From contig OX345645.1 of assembly GCA_947044365.1 (NCBI GenBank), forward strand, positions 6,019,741 through 6,083,740: a stretch of 64,000 nucleotides of DNA, written 5' to 3'. The stretch comes from Petrosia ficiformis (Eukaryota > Porifera > Demospongiae > Haplosclerida > Petrosiidae). Position numbers and translations under genes: made by a program. Position 1 is the stretch's first letter. The number at the start of each line of letters is the position of its first letter. The notes under the pieces are model-generated. The model ran no database searches and was not told the DNA's origin. It saw nothing but the letters and a program-made list of their open reading frames with translations. Positions 1-10,941 of this stretch are shown here, in pieces.

Positions 1-195
1 AGCTAGAAGGTACTATCGAGTGTAGACTTGCTTATTTATCTATTAAATTATTTTGAAACTTTCCAATCAACTACAGAGTTACTCAAAGAGGAATCTATTT
101 TTCATTACCACTGAAAGCTTTGGCATACAGTTTGTTTCCAACATTAAAAGATCGATAAGTAGAAAAGTTTGCTACATTTCCTTGTTTCTTGATAA

Positions 196-570
196 ATGTT
201 TGTGTTGAGTCTGGGTGAATTAGATCAAAACGAGTATGCAATCCCACCAAGAGTTCTGCAGGGGACTGGTCCCATATCTCACAAGCTCAAGACACAGTCT
301 GGACATCTTATATGTCATCATTTAGATCACTTATGCATTTGTTACCCTCCAGATGATAATGTCACTACTGATCTTAGAACTTCTGACTAGTCATTATTTA
401 GTACTTACACTAGCCCCAGTATGGAGGGTCTTCCACCTTCTCCCTCATCTAGCTGGATTGATCCTCCAAAATTTATCCAAAACTAAGTTTGTCAGTCTAC
501 CTGAATTCGCAGGAAGGATTGTGGTAACTATCCAAACCCTTATTGAGGGGGACGTTGTTAATGTTTGATC
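196..570 (+). mobile_element. Ty3/gypsy-like retroelement remnant (integrase C-terminus and polypurine tract)
   Basis: A 64-residue reading frame at 196-390 contains GTGPISHKL followed by SGHLICHHLDHL. This resembles the integrase C-terminal pattern of Ty3/gypsy elements, in which a G-x-GP-x-SY-x-V segment is followed by a G-x-x-x-RRH-x-DQL segment. The frame then breaks. A purine run at 544-552 (gagggggac) followed by TG-starting sequence resembles a polypurine tract next to a 3' LTR. No reverse transcriptase or intact LTR pair is visible, so this is a worn 3' end. The family call is by remembered motif only. Confidence 0.4.
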
Positions 571-717
571 AGGGAAGTCGCCGATATTGTTGATCGAATC
601 AGACTCACAATGGGAGACCCTGAACATCAAATGATCTACTTGTTGTCAAACCAGTTGTTAAGCCATTTATTGTAGTCCTTCAATTATAAAACCACAGAAA
701 CATTTTTTTTACATTTA

Positions 718-801
718 GTGACAGTTAGTAAGTTTGCTTCCACTGGAGTTGTCTATAAACATATATACTGTTAAACTTACCAACTGAAATAGGGCGATCA
801 A
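718..801 (+). promoter_or_regulatory. Conserved 5' block ahead of the transporter copies
   Basis: A block starting TGACAGTTAGTAAGTTTG and ending within a few bases of the ATGAAGACAAG start recurs ahead of most array copies: 718-801, about 7763-7846, 10828-10941, 13645-13723, 17117-17195 and 19818-19904. Ahead of 10942 it is interrupted by a short insertion. Copy 2 (start 3806) keeps only the last bases before the ATG. Ahead of copies 4-7 a further shared segment includes gataaatacc and a stretch resembling ccacaaaaacat. It probably holds the transcription start and 5' UTR; no specific factor site is claimed. Confidence 0.5.
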
Positions 802-2289
802 ATGAAGACAAGAAGCAGAGAACAGTTTGATAATGTATCCAGTGATAGTGATAATACTTCTCTACTGACATTAGCCAGTGATATAACCAATAATGAAGAA
901 TCTTGCAAGTTGAAGTCTTTCTTCCCTTCATGTCTTTGTGATCCACATCGGATTCCATATCGCTACATTATATTAATACTTCTTTGCTACATACAAGGGA
1001 CAACATTGTATGCCGTAGAAAAACTTGGAGGAATAGAGAATACAATCATACAGGTTATGAGAATTGATGCTACACAATACAACTTGTTATTCTCTGCATT
1101 CACATGGCCCAATATAATCCTGTGTCTAATAGGGGGTATAGTGATTGATAGGTTCCTAGGGCTTAGTCAAGGATTTATATTATTAACTCTATTGTCTTTA
1201 CTTGGAGAAATAATATTTGTTGTTGGAGCATTTATTGATAATTTTGTGGTTATGTTGATAGGACGGTTTATTCTAGGTAGTGGAAATGGAATGTTGATTA
1301 ATGTGATACATGCATATGAAGCAACATGGTTTCTTGGCAAAGAAATCAGTTTTGCTATGTCACTAGGCACAAGTACCTGTAGACTGGGTGGAGCTATTGG
1401 ACTAATTGTTCCTCAAGTGATATATGATAGTTTTCACTTCATATCAAATCCTAATTATCGTCTTGGAGTAACTTTAATAGTTGGAGTCCTGGCTATGATA
1501 CTATCTCTTATTTGTTGTGTAATGATAGTACTATTAGATAAGAGAGGAGCAAAACTGTTAGAAAGAGAACAGTTACAAACAAAGAAGATTACTCTACGAG
1601 ATATAAAAGATTTCTCTATTTCATTTTGGCTAATAGCTATAGTTGCTTCCATATACTATCCAGTTATATTTTCATTCACTGGAATTGGTCAACTGTTCCT
1701 TGTCAACAAATACAGACTGAGTATAATAGAGGCCAGTGTTGCTAATTCTCTTATATTTGCTGCTGCTATATTTTTAATCCCTCTAATTGGAATTCTAGTG
1801 GATATATTTGGTTATAATCTAGCATGGGCTCAATTTGGTGTAGTAACAGGAATTGTGTGTCACTTAATGTATGCTACAAGTACTGGAGAATCATATATAC
1901 CTTATCTAATAGGAATATTATATTCTGTTTCGTATTCTTTCTTTGGAATATCTATGTGGCCAATTCCAGCTCTGATTGTTCAAGAACATCAATTGGTCAC
2001 AGCATATGGTTTTGCCAAATCCTCATACAGTATAGGCTATACTGTTATCAGTATTATTACTGGTATTATTATAGACTCTGCTGGATATTTCTTTATGTCT
2101 ATTTACTATCTTCTACTACTATACATAGTCTTTATTATACTCATTATATTGTGGGTAATGGAAGTCATGTCAAAGGAAAGCAAGATAAATATATCAGGAT
2201 GGAAAAGAAGGGATAGATTGAAAAAAGAAGCGAAGAAGAAATTTGTTAATGACAATTGCAACAAGAAAGAAACAATTTCAAACAAATGA
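802..2289 (+). CDS. MFSD1-like lysosomal transporter, array copy 1
   Basis: A 495-residue major facilitator protein, single exon. The core closely follows animal MFSD1: CDPHRIPYRY before helix 1, WPNIILCLIGG, IDRFLG, IGRFILGSG, WFLGKEI, SLICCVMI, IKDFSISFWLI, and EHQLVTAYGF before the last helices. About twelve hydrophobic segments are visible. The N-terminal tail has an acidic dileucine signal (DNTSLL, residues 17-22), as expected for lysosomal sorting. MFSD1 is known as a lysosomal membrane transporter, reported to move dipeptides with the partner GLMP. Here residue 163, which aligns with a proposed substrate-binding Glu of MFSD1, is Gly (GSGNGM); Arg is kept in TCRLGG. The start is chosen at MKTR, shared by all copies. 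The exact substrate is inferred from the family. Confidence 0.88.
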   Translation: MKTRSREQFDNVSSDSDNTSLLTLASDITNNEESCKLKSFFPSCLCDPHRIPYRYIILILLCYIQGTTLYAVEKLGGIENTIIQVMRIDATQYNLLFSAFTWPNIILCLIGGIVIDRFLGLSQGFILLTLLSLLGEIIFVVGAFIDNFVVMLIGRFILGSGNGMLINVIHAYEATWFLGKEISFAMSLGTSTCRLGGAIGLIVPQVIYDSFHFISNPNYRLGVTLIVGVLAMILSLICCVMIVLLDKRGAKLLEREQLQTKKITLRDIKDFSISFWLIAIVASIYYPVIFSFTGIGQLFLVNKYRLSIIEASVANSLIFAAAIFLIPLIGILVDIFGYNLAWAQFGVVTGIVCHLMYATSTGESYIPYLIGILYSVSYSFFGISMWPIPALIVQEHQLVTAYGFAKSSYSIGYTVISIITGIIIDSAGYFFMSIYYLLLLYIVFIILIILWVMEVMSKESKINISGWKRRDRLKKEAKKKFVNDNCNKKETISNK

Positions 2290-3805
2290 TTTATATTCAT
2301 ATATTAGTCAATGAGATTTATTGATTATGATTTCTGATATAATTTGTTGTTATAACTGCTTCAATTTACATAGTCCAGTACAGTGAGACATAGTTGGAAC
2401 TTTCATTTACGTAGTCATGAATGTAGAATTTTGATATTTAGGGCAACAACAACTATTGGACACTTCTTTATCTTACTGTAAAAAGAAATCCTTATTAAAT
2501 TTGGTAAAATAAGGATTGGAGTCACAAAAATAGTGAATTCGTGAAAAAAATTTGAGTCCACGGAATCCTAAGCGATTATCATTATAGGGGATGTGGGCAA
2601 TTATTTTATTATCCTTTTGATAAGTAACGATGTGCCAATTGAAATAGAAAGTCAAAAGAATGTAATTGATTGGCTGTTGTTAATTTCAGCAGTCAAAGAT
2701 TTGTGGATATGTTTGTGATAAGAGGGGCTCTCCAGCAGTGTTCTCGCTACGTTGTTTTAGAGGGGTACAGTACCCCCCTATAGTGTAAATGTACCCCTCT
2801 ATCAGTCATAAAAACACCCAATTGATTTTGAATATTAATACTATTTTAAAATGATAACACACAAAAATATAAATTCAAAGTATTTCCATACACACATTCA
2901 CCTATTACCCATTTCCTAAAAGCTGGGTAAGGTCACATTGTAACACGTGGACCTTCAACTGACATTCATACAAGATTAATTAATTAACTATGATGTAATA
3001 ATTACTTTGTTACTTTCGTATACCCCCCTATTGCAAAATCCTGGTGAGAACACTGCTCTCCAGTAAAAACAAAAGAGACAAAAAAAGAACAGCTACCACG
3101 CCTATTCCTTTTCAGTGTAGATTTCCCATTGAACTATTTTATATAAGTGAGAGGGGTTTAATATACTTTGTGAACACCTGAAATGATCAGATTTGATTGT
3201 ATGTACACATGTGTGTTTATTTAGTTCCACTTTTGTTTCGTGCTAGAATACTGGTGAGAGAGCTACTACCAACTATAATTTTGTATATCATGCACTGTCG
3301 GGACAGCTGTACATGCATACCACTGTAAATAGTTATGAAACAATTCGTTTAGTTATATGAGTTGTAAGTTTTCTGTTGACATTGTGTAATTACTAGATTG
3401 TTTTGGTAGTACGAATGTCTTATAGTACGTATTGTGAGTCACAGTACAGACATGTGAACTGATTTCTGTTTTACAGCATGTTTTGTAACTTTTAGGCATG
3501 AAGCCCAAACATTATGTTACTAATATGTAGTGCATTTGTACTTTCAATTAATCATGCTGCTAATGGAAAGTATAAATTGTATTTTCCATTAGAAACATTG
3601 TAAATTTGGCTTCTTTAGGATGCACTTGTTGTGTATTTGGACATAAAGTAAATGAAAGTCATATAGCCAATCAAATTGGTTTAAACAACCAATCAGGTTT
3701 CAGTTTACTATAGGCTCCTGTTTTCTTTAACAGTGTCTGTTCGTAGGTTTTTTTAAAACTGGGTTTGACTATACTATATAAATGTATAATCAATTTGGAG
3801 ATCAA
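2290..3805. other. Spacer between transporter copies 1 and 2
   Basis: No convincing gene. It contains the hAT-type MITE at 2736-3055. The stretch 3480-3720 resembles 21500-21720 downstream of copy 7: both have a variant of aaacattatgtt, a cattagaaacattgta-like segment and agccaatcaaattggttt. This marks an old duplicated flank. Confidence 0.6.
2736..3055. mobile_element. hAT-type MITE with 8-bp target duplication
   Basis: The 320-bp element starts CAGTGTTCTC and ends GAGAACACTG, a perfect 10-bp terminal inverted repeat. It is flanked on both sides by CTCTCCAG (2728-2735 and 3056-3063), an exact 8-bp target duplication as made by hAT transposases. Sub-terminal sequence is rich in short C and G runs (gtacccccct). 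There is no coding capacity. Confidence 0.88.
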
Positions 3806-5308
3806 ATGAAGACAAGAAACAAACAACAGTTTGATAATGTATCTAGTGATAGTGATAATACTTCACTACTGGCATTTAACAGTGATGTAACCAATAAAGA
3901 AGACTGTTGTCAGTTGAAGTCTTTCTTCCCTTCATGTCTCTGTGATCCACAGCGGATTCCATATCGCTACATTATATTAATACTTCTTTGCTACATACAA
4001 GGGACCACAATATATGCCATAGAAATGCTTGGAGGAATAGAGAATACAATCATACAGGTTATGAGAATTAATGCTACACAATACAACTTGTTGTTCTCTG
4101 CATTCACATGGCCCAATATAATCCTGTGTCTAATAGGTGGTATAGTGATTGATATGTTCCTAGGGCTTAGTCGAGGATTTATATTAGTAACTCTATTGTC
4201 TTTACTTGGAGAAATAATATTTGTAGTTGGAGCGTTTGTTGATAATTTCTTGGTTATGTTGACAGGACGGTTTATTTTAGGTAGCGGAATTGGGACATTG
4301 CTTAACGTGATAAATGCTTATCAAGCAACATGGTTTCTTGGCAAGGAAATCAGTTTTGCTATGTCACTAGGCACAAGTACCTGTAGACTGGCAGGAGCTA
4401 TTGGACTAATTGTTCCTCAAGTAATATATGATAGTTTTCACTTTATATCCAATCCTAATTATCGTCTTGGGGCATCTTTAATGGTTGGAGTCCTGGCTAT
4501 GATACTATCTCTCATTTGTTGTGTAATGATAATACTATTAGGTAAGAGAGGAGCAAAACTATTAGAAAGAGAACAATTACAAATAAAGAAGATTACCTTG
4601 CGAGATATAAAAGATTTCTCTATTTCATTTTGGCTAATAGCTTTAGCTATTACCATATACTATCCAGTTGTATTTTCATTCACTGGAATTGGTCAACTAT
4701 TTATCATCAATAAATACAGACTGAGTATAATAGAGGCTAGTGTTGCAAATTCTCTAATATTTGCTGCAGTTATATTTTTAACCCCTCTAATTGGAATTCT
4801 AGTGGATATATTTGGTTATAATCTAGCATGGGCTCAAATTGGTGCTGTAACAGGAATTGTGTGTCACTTAATGTATGCCACAAGTACTGGAGAATCATAT
4901 ATACCTTATCTAATAGGAATATTATATTCTGTTTCATTTTCTTTCTTTGGAATATCTATGTGGCCAGTTCCAGCTCTGATTGTTCAAGAGCATCAATTGG
5001 TCACTGCATATAGTTTTGCTAAATCCTCATACAGTATAGGCTATACTGTTATCAGTATTATTACTGGTATTATTATAGACTATGCTGGATATTTCTTTAT
5101 GCATATTTACTATCTTCTACTACTATACATTCTCTCTATTGTAATCATTATATTGTGGGTAATAGAAGCCATGTCAAAGGAAAGCAAGATAAATATATCA
5201 GGATGGAAAAGAAGGAATAGATTGAAAGAAGAATCAAAGAGGAAATTTGTAAAAGACGTTTGCAATAAAAATGAAACAAATGAATTATATTCATATGATC
5301 GTCAATGA
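3806..5308 (+). CDS. MFSD1-like transporter, array copy 2
   Basis: 500 residues from the array-wide MKTR start; an upstream in-frame ATG at 3782 would add eight residues with no match in the other copies. It has the same fold and dileucine motif (DNTSLL) as copy 1. Differences cluster in the GSG helix: GSGIGTLLNVINAY, so the position aligned with the family's acidic residue is Gly and the following residue is Thr. The next helix reads TCRLAG. The C-terminal tail ends LYSYDRQ, as in copies 3, 5 and 6. This is the only copy that lacks most of the conserved 5' block, so its promoter may differ. Confidence 0.87.
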   Translation: MKTRNKQQFDNVSSDSDNTSLLAFNSDVTNKEDCCQLKSFFPSCLCDPQRIPYRYIILILLCYIQGTTIYAIEMLGGIENTIIQVMRINATQYNLLFSAFTWPNIILCLIGGIVIDMFLGLSRGFILVTLLSLLGEIIFVVGAFVDNFLVMLTGRFILGSGIGTLLNVINAYQATWFLGKEISFAMSLGTSTCRLAGAIGLIVPQVIYDSFHFISNPNYRLGASLMVGVLAMILSLICCVMIILLGKRGAKLLEREQLQIKKITLRDIKDFSISFWLIALAITIYYPVVFSFTGIGQLFIINKYRLSIIEASVANSLIFAAVIFLTPLIGILVDIFGYNLAWAQIGAVTGIVCHLMYATSTGESYIPYLIGILYSVSFSFFGISMWPVPALIVQEHQLVTAYSFAKSSYSIGYTVISIITGIIIDYAGYFFMHIYYLLLLYILSIVIIILWVIEAMSKESKINISGWKRRNRLKEESKRKFVKDVCNKNETNELYSYDRQ

Positions 5309-7846
5309 GATTTATTGATTATAATTTTTGATATTATCTCATATTTCAATATGAAACTAAAGTGATTATCTCTGGCCATGAAGAGGTTTTAGAAACATAG
5401 AGAATTATTTTTGAAGTGGTAATTACATGTACTTCATGCATGTAGTAATAACCAAGTAACTAAATCCAAAAAAACATGTGCTTATCTCTAAACTCCAGTC
5501 ATATAATCAATCAATCACCTTGTCTAAGCAGGGGCAGGGTCCAGGAGCCTCCCTTTTAAACTATTTAGAAAACCATGTTGAATTTTTTTTTTAATTTTGC
5601 TGAGTATATAAAATGCAAACAAGATATATTGAGAAAAAAGTGTCCCTATAATTGCTATGCAATGACTTTGTATCAATCATTGCTGATGGCACTAGTGTCT
5701 AACTTTTTTTGTTCTCGTGCAGTCTAAGTGTACAGAAACTGAAGTACTCCTTCAAGGTTCTAAATGATGACTTTCTCATGTTTCAAACTCGACAACTTGT
5801 TATTTCTCTTGCATCATCTTTATACTGTTTCTCTGCTGTATACAACAGTTATTAGTATTAATTGCAGTTTTACATTCTTTCTGAATCTTCCTGCTGGTCT
5901 GTAGCTTGAGTGCACATACTTTTACGTACCACGCCCGTTAATTGACCGAGCTGCCAGGAATGATGCAACATTCTTAACTATGTATACAACACATGCCGAC
6001 TCATATTCCAGTCTCTAACTATATCACATATAAATTATACTGACCCATATGCACACTCTAACTGTCACATAAAATACTAACTCCTATCAACTCTATAACT
6101 ATCACATAAATACTAACTCTTATCCACTCTCTAACTGTCACAGTAAATGATACTGACTCATATTCCAGTCTCTAACTATATCACATATACATTATGCTGA
6201 TCCATATCAACTCTTTAACTGTCACATAAATACTAACTCCTATCCACAATTTAACTATCACATAAATATGGACTGATATCCGGTCTCTAACTAAACTCTG
6301 ACTTGTATCCAGTCTCTAACTATGACATAAATACTGACCCATATCTGGTCTCTAACTAAATACAGACTTGTATCCAGTCTCTAACTATGACATAAATACT
6401 GACTCATATCCGGTCTCTAACTAAATACTGACTTGTATCTAGTCTCTAACTATGACATAAATACTGACTCATATCTGGTTTCTAACTGAATACTGACTTG
6501 TAACTAGTCTCTAACTACGACATAATCATATCCGGTCTCTAACTATCATGTAAATACTGAATGATAGTTATCCAATCTTGAAGACTCATACTTATTCAGT
6601 CTTTAGCTATCATATAAAATACTGACTCGTATCCAGTCACATAAATGCTGAATCGTATATAGCTATCATGTAAATACAAACTAACTGTCACAATTACTGA
6701 CTCATATCCTCACATAAAGACTCCTGCTTGTAGATACTGACTTGTTAATTATGTAGTGGAATTTATGATTGACCAATACTTGGGGACACAGTAATTTGTT
6801 AGCGGACTTCTTATAACGTACCTTTCATCTTTGAGAGGAATATAAGATTGAAAAATAATTTTAAACTTTAAATGTATAATTTATGCAATACTTTTTGAAG
6901 TACATCATGTAATGTAGTTTAGATACTGTTATTAAAATATTATGCTACACTCGTTTTTTTTAAAATCGATCTTCAGTTGTTTTAAACACAGCCTACAAGG
7001 AACCAGTTTTCACAGTGGTCAGACCTTATGAACTGCATCCCATGAATTTGTGGTATCCTACATGAGCAGTAAATGCATACACTAACAGTGTTTTTCATCT
7101 TGTGAAGTTCTTCTTGAGCACAAGTCAATCCGGGTAAAGGTATCACCTATGGCATGCTTATGATCGTAGTATTCTTTCAGTTTTTTTTTTCTAGCTTTCT
7201 CTAATGCTTGCTTTAACTGCTAGCTCCATATCTATTCTTCTTTCTTTTTGGCCTCTATGTCTTCTTTCGTAACCTGTATATGCAATACAGATTATTACAA
7301 GATGTACAGATATACAAACATCACTTCTACCTCTAGAAATTCTTTCATATACTATCTAGGTTACAGTTGGTTACAGTGACATCTATTTGGAGATTTCATT
7401 TTCAACCAAACATGGCATCAAAGGAAGTATGTTTTATCTATAAAACTGTGTTATAACTCCTCCCAAGTACTCACCATACGTAAGTGTCTCGATGTTCACG
7501 TGCATATTTAAATATCACTTTCACAAGTGTTTGGTTATAATGTTCATCCAAACCGTTTTCCTAAAGTATGCACGTAATTGTATTGCATAATGCCAAATAC
7601 ATATCTTTCTATTTTATTTATAGACCTTACCACTATACTACCCATGTACCCATTGATGAGGTATTCGTTTCCTGTGTATATTTGTCTTTTTTCTGGTTAG
7701 ACAGCTGTTACTATAGCTCAGACAGCTACTACAATTGTAGTCATTGTTATGTTATTGATTAGTGACAGTTAGTAAGTTTGCTTCCACTGGATTGGACTAT
7801 AGAACACATACTCTTAACTTGCAAACTGAAATACTTTGGTGATCAG
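5309..7846. other. Spacer between transporter copies 2 and 3
   Basis: Contains a truncated copy of dispersed MITE family A (about 5636-5995) and then a long minisatellite (about 5997-6740). From 6740 to 7700 no gene was recognised. On the minus strand a splice-acceptor-like sequence near 7275 precedes a short lysine-rich frame (KKKLKEYYDHKH, about 7130-7200), but stops interrupt it and I assign nothing. Confidence 0.5.
5997..6740 (+). repeat. Minisatellite with alternating 36-bp and 29-bp units
   Basis: Repeats share the core gtctctaacta. In the best-preserved part (about 6290-6500) a unit of about 36 bp (with tatgacataaatactg) alternates with one of about 29 bp lacking the gacataa segment, giving a higher-order period near 65 bp. 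Outer units are more diverged. Related short runs occur in the other spacers, near 10120, 13380-13500, 16630-16880 and 19500-19565. Confidence 0.8.
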
Positions 7847-9343
7847 ATGAAGACAAGAAACAAAGAACAGTTTGATAATGTATCTAATGATAGTGATGAT
7901 ACTTCACTACTGGCATTTAACGGTGATATAACCAATAAAGAAGACTGTTGTGAATCTTTCATCCCTTCATGTCTTTGTGATCCACATCGGTTTCCATATC
8001 GCTACATTATATTAATATTTCTTTGCTACATGCAAGGATCAGCAATATATGCAACAGAAAAACTGGGTGGTATAGAGAATACTATCATACAGGTTATGAG
8101 AATTGATGCCACACAATACAACTTGTTATTCTCTGCATACACATGGCCCAATATAATCCTGTGTCTAATAGGTGGTATAGTGATTGATAGGTTTCTAGGG
8201 CTTAGTCGAGGATTGGTATTAGTAATTCTATTGTCTTTACTTGGAGAAATAATATTTGTTGTTGGAGCATTTATTGATAATTTTGTGGTTATGTTGATAG
8301 GACGATTTATTCTAGGTAGTGGAGTTGAATTATTGCTTCTTGTGATAAATGCATATCAAGCAGTTTGGTTTCTTGGCAAGGAAATCAGTTTTGCTATGTC
8401 ACTAGGTACAGGTACCTGTAGACTGGGTGGAGCTATTGGACTAATTGTTCCTCAACTGATATATGATAGTTTTCACTTCATATCAAATCCTAATTATCGT
8501 CTTGCGGCAACATTAATGGTTGGAGTCCTGGCTATGATACTATCTCTCATTTGTTGTGTAATGATAATACTATTAGATAAGAGAGGAGCAAAACTATTAG
8601 AAAGAGAAAAATTACAAATAAAAAAGATTACTTTACGAGATATCAAAGATTTCTCTATTTCATTTTGGCTAATAGCTATAGCTATTACCATATACTATCC
8701 AGTTGTATATTCATTCACTGGAATTGGTCAACTGTTCCTTGTCAATAAATACAGACTGAGTATAATAGAGGCCAGTGTTGCTAATTCTCTTGTATTTGCT
8801 GCAGTTGTATTTTTAATCCCTCTAATTGGAATTCTAGCGGATATATTTGGTTATAATGCAGCATGGGCTCAATTTGGTGTAGTAATAGGAATTGTGTGTC
8901 ACTTAATGTATGCCACAAGTACTGGAGAATCATATATACCTTATCTAATAGGAATATTATATTCTGTTTCATATTCGTTCTTCGGAATAGCAATTTACCC
9001 AGTTCCAGCTCTGATTGTTCAAGAACATCAATTGGCCACAGCATATGGTTTTGTCAAATCCTCATACAGCATAGGCTATACTGTTATCAGTATTATTACT
9101 GGTATTATTATAGACTATGCTGGATATTTCTTTATGTCTATTTACTATCTTCTACTACTATACATAGTCTTTATTGTACTCATTGTATTGTGGGTAATGG
9201 AAGTCATGTCAAAGGAAAGCAAGATAAATATATCAGGATGGAAAAGAAGGGATAGATTGAAAAAAGAAGCAGACAGGAAACTAGTCAAAGAAAATTACAA
9301 CAGAAAAGAAACAAATGATTTATATTCATATGATAGTCAATGA
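7847..9343 (+). CDS. MFSD1-like transporter, array copy 3
   Basis: 498 residues from the shared MKTR start; the frame stays open upstream to 7778, but that part reads through the conserved 5' block. The N-tail is two residues shorter (EDCCESFIPS). The GSG helix reads GSGVELLLLVINAY, so this copy keeps the Glu aligned with the proposed substrate-binding residue, and Arg in TCRLGG. The seventh-to-tenth helix region has AAWAQFG where the others have LAWAQ, and IAIYPVP where copies 1, 2 and 4 have ISMWP. The dileucine motif is DDTSLL. The frame is fully open, with no sign of decay. Confidence 0.87.
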   Translation: MKTRNKEQFDNVSNDSDDTSLLAFNGDITNKEDCCESFIPSCLCDPHRFPYRYIILIFLCYMQGSAIYATEKLGGIENTIIQVMRIDATQYNLLFSAYTWPNIILCLIGGIVIDRFLGLSRGLVLVILLSLLGEIIFVVGAFIDNFVVMLIGRFILGSGVELLLLVINAYQAVWFLGKEISFAMSLGTGTCRLGGAIGLIVPQLIYDSFHFISNPNYRLAATLMVGVLAMILSLICCVMIILLDKRGAKLLEREKLQIKKITLRDIKDFSISFWLIAIAITIYYPVVYSFTGIGQLFLVNKYRLSIIEASVANSLVFAAVVFLIPLIGILADIFGYNAAWAQFGVVIGIVCHLMYATSTGESYIPYLIGILYSVSYSFFGIAIYPVPALIVQEHQLATAYGFVKSSYSIGYTVISIITGIIIDYAGYFFMSIYYLLLLYIVFIVLIVLWVMEVMSKESKINISGWKRRDRLKKEADRKLVKENYNRKETNDLYSYDSQ

Positions 9344-10941
9344 AATTTATTGATTACGATTCTGATATTATTATGATTGCTTCCTTAAATTTAAATAGTC
9401 AAATACAGTTGCTAAAATTATAACTTTCCTACTGTGTGATGCATCTGCATGTAGGATACTATGATAGAGGCAACAAACATTAAAATACAAGTTTGTGTGT
9501 TAATATTAACAAAGATTCTTAATGAAATTCCACAGAAATAACAATATATTGAGAAAAATGTATCCCTATTATTGCTTTGCAATGACTCTGTATCAATGTT
9601 TGCTGGTGGCACTTAGTATTTCTACCTTTCTGTGTTCTCGAAAACTGGGCCCTGAAGAAGTAATTGTAAATGCAGTCTAGTTAAGTGCACAGAAACTGAA
9701 GTACTCCTTCAAGCTTCTAAGTGATGACTTCCTCGAGTCTGAAACTCAACAACTTATTATACTTACTTGGTGATTCTTGCGTCACCTTTATACTGTTTCT
9801 CTGCTATATGTAAACACTGCCATTTACATTCTTCTTGAATCTTCCTGCTGGTCTATAGCTCGAGTGCGCATTCTTTTACATGCCACGTCCATTGATTGAT
9901 CAGTGGAGCCTCTGGAATGATGCAACTTCCTTAACTACGTATACAACGCATACTTGCATAAGTGGCCACAAATATATTATATAATTATATATATAATTAT
10001 ATATACATTAATTTAAACCCCATGGAAAGCAATTATAGGGATGGCCCTATGAGCCGTAAAAGGGCTTTACCCTGCGGTAACAAACACTTGTTGCGAGGCC
10101 AGTTATCACATATATACTCATGTCCAGTCTCTAGCTTTGACATAATTGGTTATAATTATATTGTATATCTTTTAATTTGTACATGTTATGTCATGTATAC
10201 AACCTATATATGACAATGTAAATTGAAATGCTATTCTTACTTGGAAGTAGTTAGGTATTATCTTGTACACAAGTTTCAATGGTATTTATTTTAGAAAACA
10301 AAATGATCTTGCAAAACTCAGTTGTTTATATACTCATACATCACACATCTAAAGCTATGCACAAACTGTGGTTTCGGCGAAGGAATGGCTCTGTACACAG
10401 CAAACCCCAAAATGCTGTTTATTGTACTTTTAGTCTTTACAGTTGGTGACTATAGAGATGTTATGTTTCTAATTTCAAGACATTTTGCTCCTAATTGTAG
10501 CCTAGAAGCAAAACTAAAACTGCTTTACTGCAGTTAGAGAGGAATCTTCAGAGAGGGATCTCTGATCTTTCTGATGAATTCTGAAAATTGTCCTGACAGC
10601 ACTAGAGTCTTTGCCATTCTGTATACTGGGACGTTCAAATTCTTTACAACTGTATCAACACAATCAAACAATGAGTTATTCCAACAATTATGTGTTTGTT
10701 CTTTTCTATACAGTTACTGGTTAGACAGCTGTTACTAGCCTGTTATACAACTAATACCAGCTGTACAATGTAGTATTGTTGTCTTCTATGATAAATACCA
10801 CAAAAACATGTTATTTTTCATTAATTAGTGACAGTTACGTATGTAGTAAGTTTGTATTTGACTATATACATATAAAAATATAAATAAAATATAACATTTA
10901 CTCATAAGCTTGCAAACTGAAATGTTTTTAGAGCGGATAAA
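9344..10941. other. Spacer between transporter copies 3 and 4
   Basis: Dominated by MITE family A at about 9560-10043, with a single degraded minisatellite unit near 10115-10145. The remaining sequence, including a 71-codon frame at 10322-10537, shows no recognisable homology. Confidence 0.5.
9560..10043 (+). mobile_element. MITE family A, nearly full length
   Basis: It starts tatccctattattgcttt and ends aagcaattatagggat, matching the family's inverted termini with small changes. Internal landmarks shared with other copies are ttccttaactacgta and acaacgcatact near the right part, followed by AT-rich sequence. Confidence 0.7.

Noticed and set aside
1824..2216. Long overlapping frames inside every transporter copy, conserved between copies on both strands
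   Set aside because: They are alternative-frame shadows. Their similarity between copies follows from near-identical DNA, and only the MFSD1 frame matches a known protein with membrane helices.
7778..7846. Extended N-terminus for copy 3 (and 3782-3805 for copy 2)
   Set aside because: The extra residues translate the conserved untranslated block and are not shared as protein by the other copies.
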